From an uncultured Bacteroides sp. (GTDB lineage: Bacteria > Bacteroidota > Bacteroidia > Bacteroidales > Bacteroidaceae), in contig NZ_OY781099.1 of NCBI RefSeq assembly GCF_963676325.1, positions 2,976,001 to 3,040,000 of the forward strand: 64,000 bases of DNA, written 5' to 3'. Below the pieces are notes generated by a model, which saw only the letters and a list, made by a program, of their open reading frames with translations, was not told the origin of the DNA and did no database searches. The position numbers and the translations under genes are program-made. Every line of letters starts with the position of its first letter. Position 1 is the first letter of the stretch. Of this stretch, positions 62,901-64,000 are shown piece by piece.

Positions 62901-64000
62901 TCAGTGACAACGGTATTGGAATTGATCGCGACCAAATAGAAAAAATATTCGAACGATTCTATCAGATTAACAATGACCTGACCAATTCAAACTTCGGAAC
63001 AGGTATTGGTTTGCATCTATCCCGTTCACTGGTTGAGCTTCATCACGGAACAATTAAAGCTGAGAACAGAGAAGAAGGTCCTGGAAGCAGATTTATTATC
63101 CGTCTGCCATTGGGCTGCGACCATTTAAAAGCTGATGAATTTGAGAATCCAGAAGATTCTGATTCGGCTGTTCCGGCAAGCACTCACTACTCGGCGATAA
63201 ATCCTGTTGATCAGTTTGAGATGGAAAGTGAAACCAGGAATAAAAAAATTAAGCCAAGAACCCGTTTCAAGGTACTGGTTGTTGAAGATGAATTCGAAAT
63301 ACGGCAATACATTAAAGAAGAACTATCCGGCGAATACAAAATAAGCGAATGCAGTAACGGCAAGGAAGCTCTTGAGATAGCTTTAAAAGAGATGCCAGAT
63401 TTAATAATCAGCGATGTAATGATGCCTGAGATGGATGGAATAACGCTTTGCAGAAAAATAAAACAGAACATCAATATCAGTCACATTCCTATTATTCTGC
63501 TTACTGCCAAATCAAAAACAGAAGATAGAATTGAAGGACTCGAGATTGGCGCAGATGCTTACATTGTGAAGCCGTTTAATACCGATTTGCTAAAAAGTAC
63601 CGTTCAGAATCTTATAGAGAACAGAGAGCGACTGAAAAACAAGTTCACAGGCAACGAACAGCAACAAACTAAGATTCAGAAGATTGAAATGAAATCGTCT
63701 GACGAGATTCTTATCGAAAAAGTAATGAAAGTTATTAATGATAATCTGGCTGATCCTAATCTGAATGTGGAAATGCTTGCCGGACATGTGGGTATGAGTC
63801 GTGTGCACATGCACCGAAAGCTAAAAGAGCTTACCAATCAGTCGGCCCGAGATTTCATAAAAGGGATCCGTTTAAAGCAAGCTGCTTCACTCCTTGCAAG
63901 CAAGAAACTAGGTGTATCTGAGGTTGCCTATGCCACCGGATTTACTAACCTGTCACATTTCTCGAACTCTTTCCGTGAGTTCTATGGTGTTTCTCCGAAA
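59912..64000 (+). CDS. hybrid two-component system regulator (HTCS), 3' end outside window
   Basis: The frame is open from the ATG at 59912 to the window end (1363 codons). Order of domains: signal peptide (MKKTTTFFFLIIILISVS), a periplasmic sensor of two seven-bladed Reg_prop propellers (repeated DKKGFIWIATEDGLNKYD-like units, about 25-680), a Y_Y_Y domain (about 705-785), a transmembrane helix (793-815), HisKA with His in FINISHEIRTPMTLI (about 845), HATPase (LLNILSNAFKYTPENG, GTGIGLHLS), a receiver (about 1118-1235; phospho-Asp in LIISDVMMPEMDG) and an AraC-type HTH (from about 1270, cut at the end). HTCSs bind oligosaccharide products in the periplasm and activate the adjacent utilization locus, here very probably the divergent glucuronoxylan genes. 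Confidence 0.95.
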   Translation, partial: MKKTTTFFFLIIILISVSNKCLAQVEKFYSTEKDISNSLINKIYQDKKGFIWIATEDGLNKYDGTKFTIYKNISKDNTSLKNNYVKTMYEDTQGRFWIACINGLLLYNRAKDSFKEIEAFRGSQTIHPQVTSIIESKYGDIWMTTSGEGLVSIKRGSDKCTAETNISRNLCSPFLTYVFEDSKHQLWVASENKGLNVYNPFTKKTRWFGAPGAITNNNVSCLCEDKTGNIFIGTLSGGLNLYNPKTGRISAIPYKSLSTKLRIKSLLINSRGELLIGTDGQGLKIYNYSKNVIDDYEINTMLFDFSQAKVHSILEDKAGNLWTGLFQKGVYFIPSNSNKFNYFGYRSLKQNNIGSSCVMSIFKDKNSTIWVGTDNDGLYGISDNGKKATHYTQTNNIASVSNTIMSIFEDSNKTLWLGSYINGLEQFNRATNTCLYTKDLFPNEKDVPNDRVSCISEDRNKNLWIGTYGYGIYSLNLKTNKLTHHPSKVDDKDLRINRVPSNWVNCVIADSEGLIWIGTYKGVCCYNPRKKTYVTYSSDKNLLPGDVVFTLLEDSFHKIWIGTTEGLACFDKRTKAFTHYTINDGLPSNVICSMFEDEKKNLWLSTHYGISKFVPSQKKFINYYSFDGLQSNEFYRGAGFQSADGQIFFGGIKGITHFYPKEIVDRVTRLTVFITDLYIFEKPVKEGDKSGSNDIISKAVIDEDRFVLSYKDNAFSFELSVLDYSNPERIVYEYQMEGLNKDWISTRPGMNRASFTNLSPGTYKFRFRARNNDNISETKEVTIVITPPWYQSWWAKIIYALLICQLIYGIIVYIKSRFRHKQEIMKREHAEQINEAKLQFFINISHEIRTPMTLIINPLEKLITENKDTEVQKTYLMIYRNAQRILRLINQLMDIRKLDKGQMHLKFRETDIVGFIDDLMTTFEYQAQRKNIQFSFNHKDEDLKAWIDLNNFDKILLNILSNAFKYTPENGEIKVELSTGKDESAKGSLRKYFEIVISDNGIGIDRDQIEKIFERFYQINNDLTNSNFGTGIGLHLSRSLVELHHGTIKAENREEGPGSRFIIRLPLGCDHLKADEFENPEDSDSAVPASTHYSAINPVDQFEMESETRNKKIKPRTRFKVLVVEDEFEIRQYIKEELSGEYKISECSNGKEALEIALKEMPDLIISDVMMPEMDGITLCRKIKQNINISHIPIILLTAKSKTEDRIEGLEIGADAYIVKPFNTDLLKSTVQNLIENRERLKNKFTGNEQQQTKIQKIEMKSSDEILIEKVMKVINDNLADPNLNVEMLAGHVGMSRVHMHRKLKELTNQSARDFIKGIRLKQAASLLASKKLGVSEVAYATGFTNLSHFSNSFREFYGVSPK

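Overview
The window looks like a chromosomal segment of a Bacteroides-like member of the Bacteroidales. The evidence is SusC/SusD pairs, a hybrid two-component system regulator, tricorn-like S41 peptidases, a DUF3836-type protein, and the Bacteroidetes -7 promoter element TAnnTTTG in front of most transcription units. The DNA is AT-rich, with long AT-rich intergenic stretches. The species was not determined.

Layout. 1-2772 (-): 5' part of an orphan-looking SusC-like receptor. 3689-4780 (+): nitronate monooxygenase-like flavoprotein. 4797-6711 (-): a complete class C group II intron with its reverse transcriptase, lying between a gene and its apparent terminator. 6759-7046 (-): small ABM-domain monooxygenase. 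7668-12003 (+): seven-gene arsenic operon (ArsR, a small redox disulfide protein, ArsF-like, ArsG-like, ArsP-like, ArsC, Acr3) that should handle both inorganic and aromatic or methylated arsenicals. 12217-13545 (-): TilS. 13618-16313 (+): fused FeoA-FeoB iron transporter and a small Cys-rich partner. 16386-16456: tRNA-Cys. 16754-31823: housekeeping and accessory genes, namely glutamine synthetase, an M48-like protein with a damaged zinc motif, a ModF-like double ATPase, a tricorn-like peptidase, an isochorismatase-family hydrolase, a LytS/LytTR pair, a GH13 amylase, two small secreted proteins and a PHP phosphoesterase. 31978-40669: small secreted proteins, a hybrid histidine kinase and a second tricorn-like peptidase.

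40948-64000 is a glucuronoxylan-type polysaccharide utilization locus. A hybrid two-component regulator (HTCS, +, running off the window) faces SusC, SusD, GH35, GH115, a sialate-O-acetylesterase-family esterase and GH3 on the minus strand. A second minus-strand unit follows: GH67, UxuA and an SDR mannonate oxidoreductase. The inferred route is: SusCD binds and imports oligosaccharides; the esterase deacetylates; GH115 and GH67 remove (methyl)glucuronic acid from polymer and oligomer; GH3 releases xylose or another sugar; UxuA and the reductase act in uronate catabolism. No endo-xylanase is visible here.

The least ordinary feature is a set of at least five intergenic clusters of short nested inverted repeats (12081-12181, 24990-25045, 33451-33536, 33806-33860, 40801-40889). 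They share an architecture but mostly differ in core sequence. Other observations are the ArsR-type palindrome centred on its own promoter, an apparent attenuator in front of a small secreted protein gene, and 21-bp-spaced repeats between the HTCS and susC.
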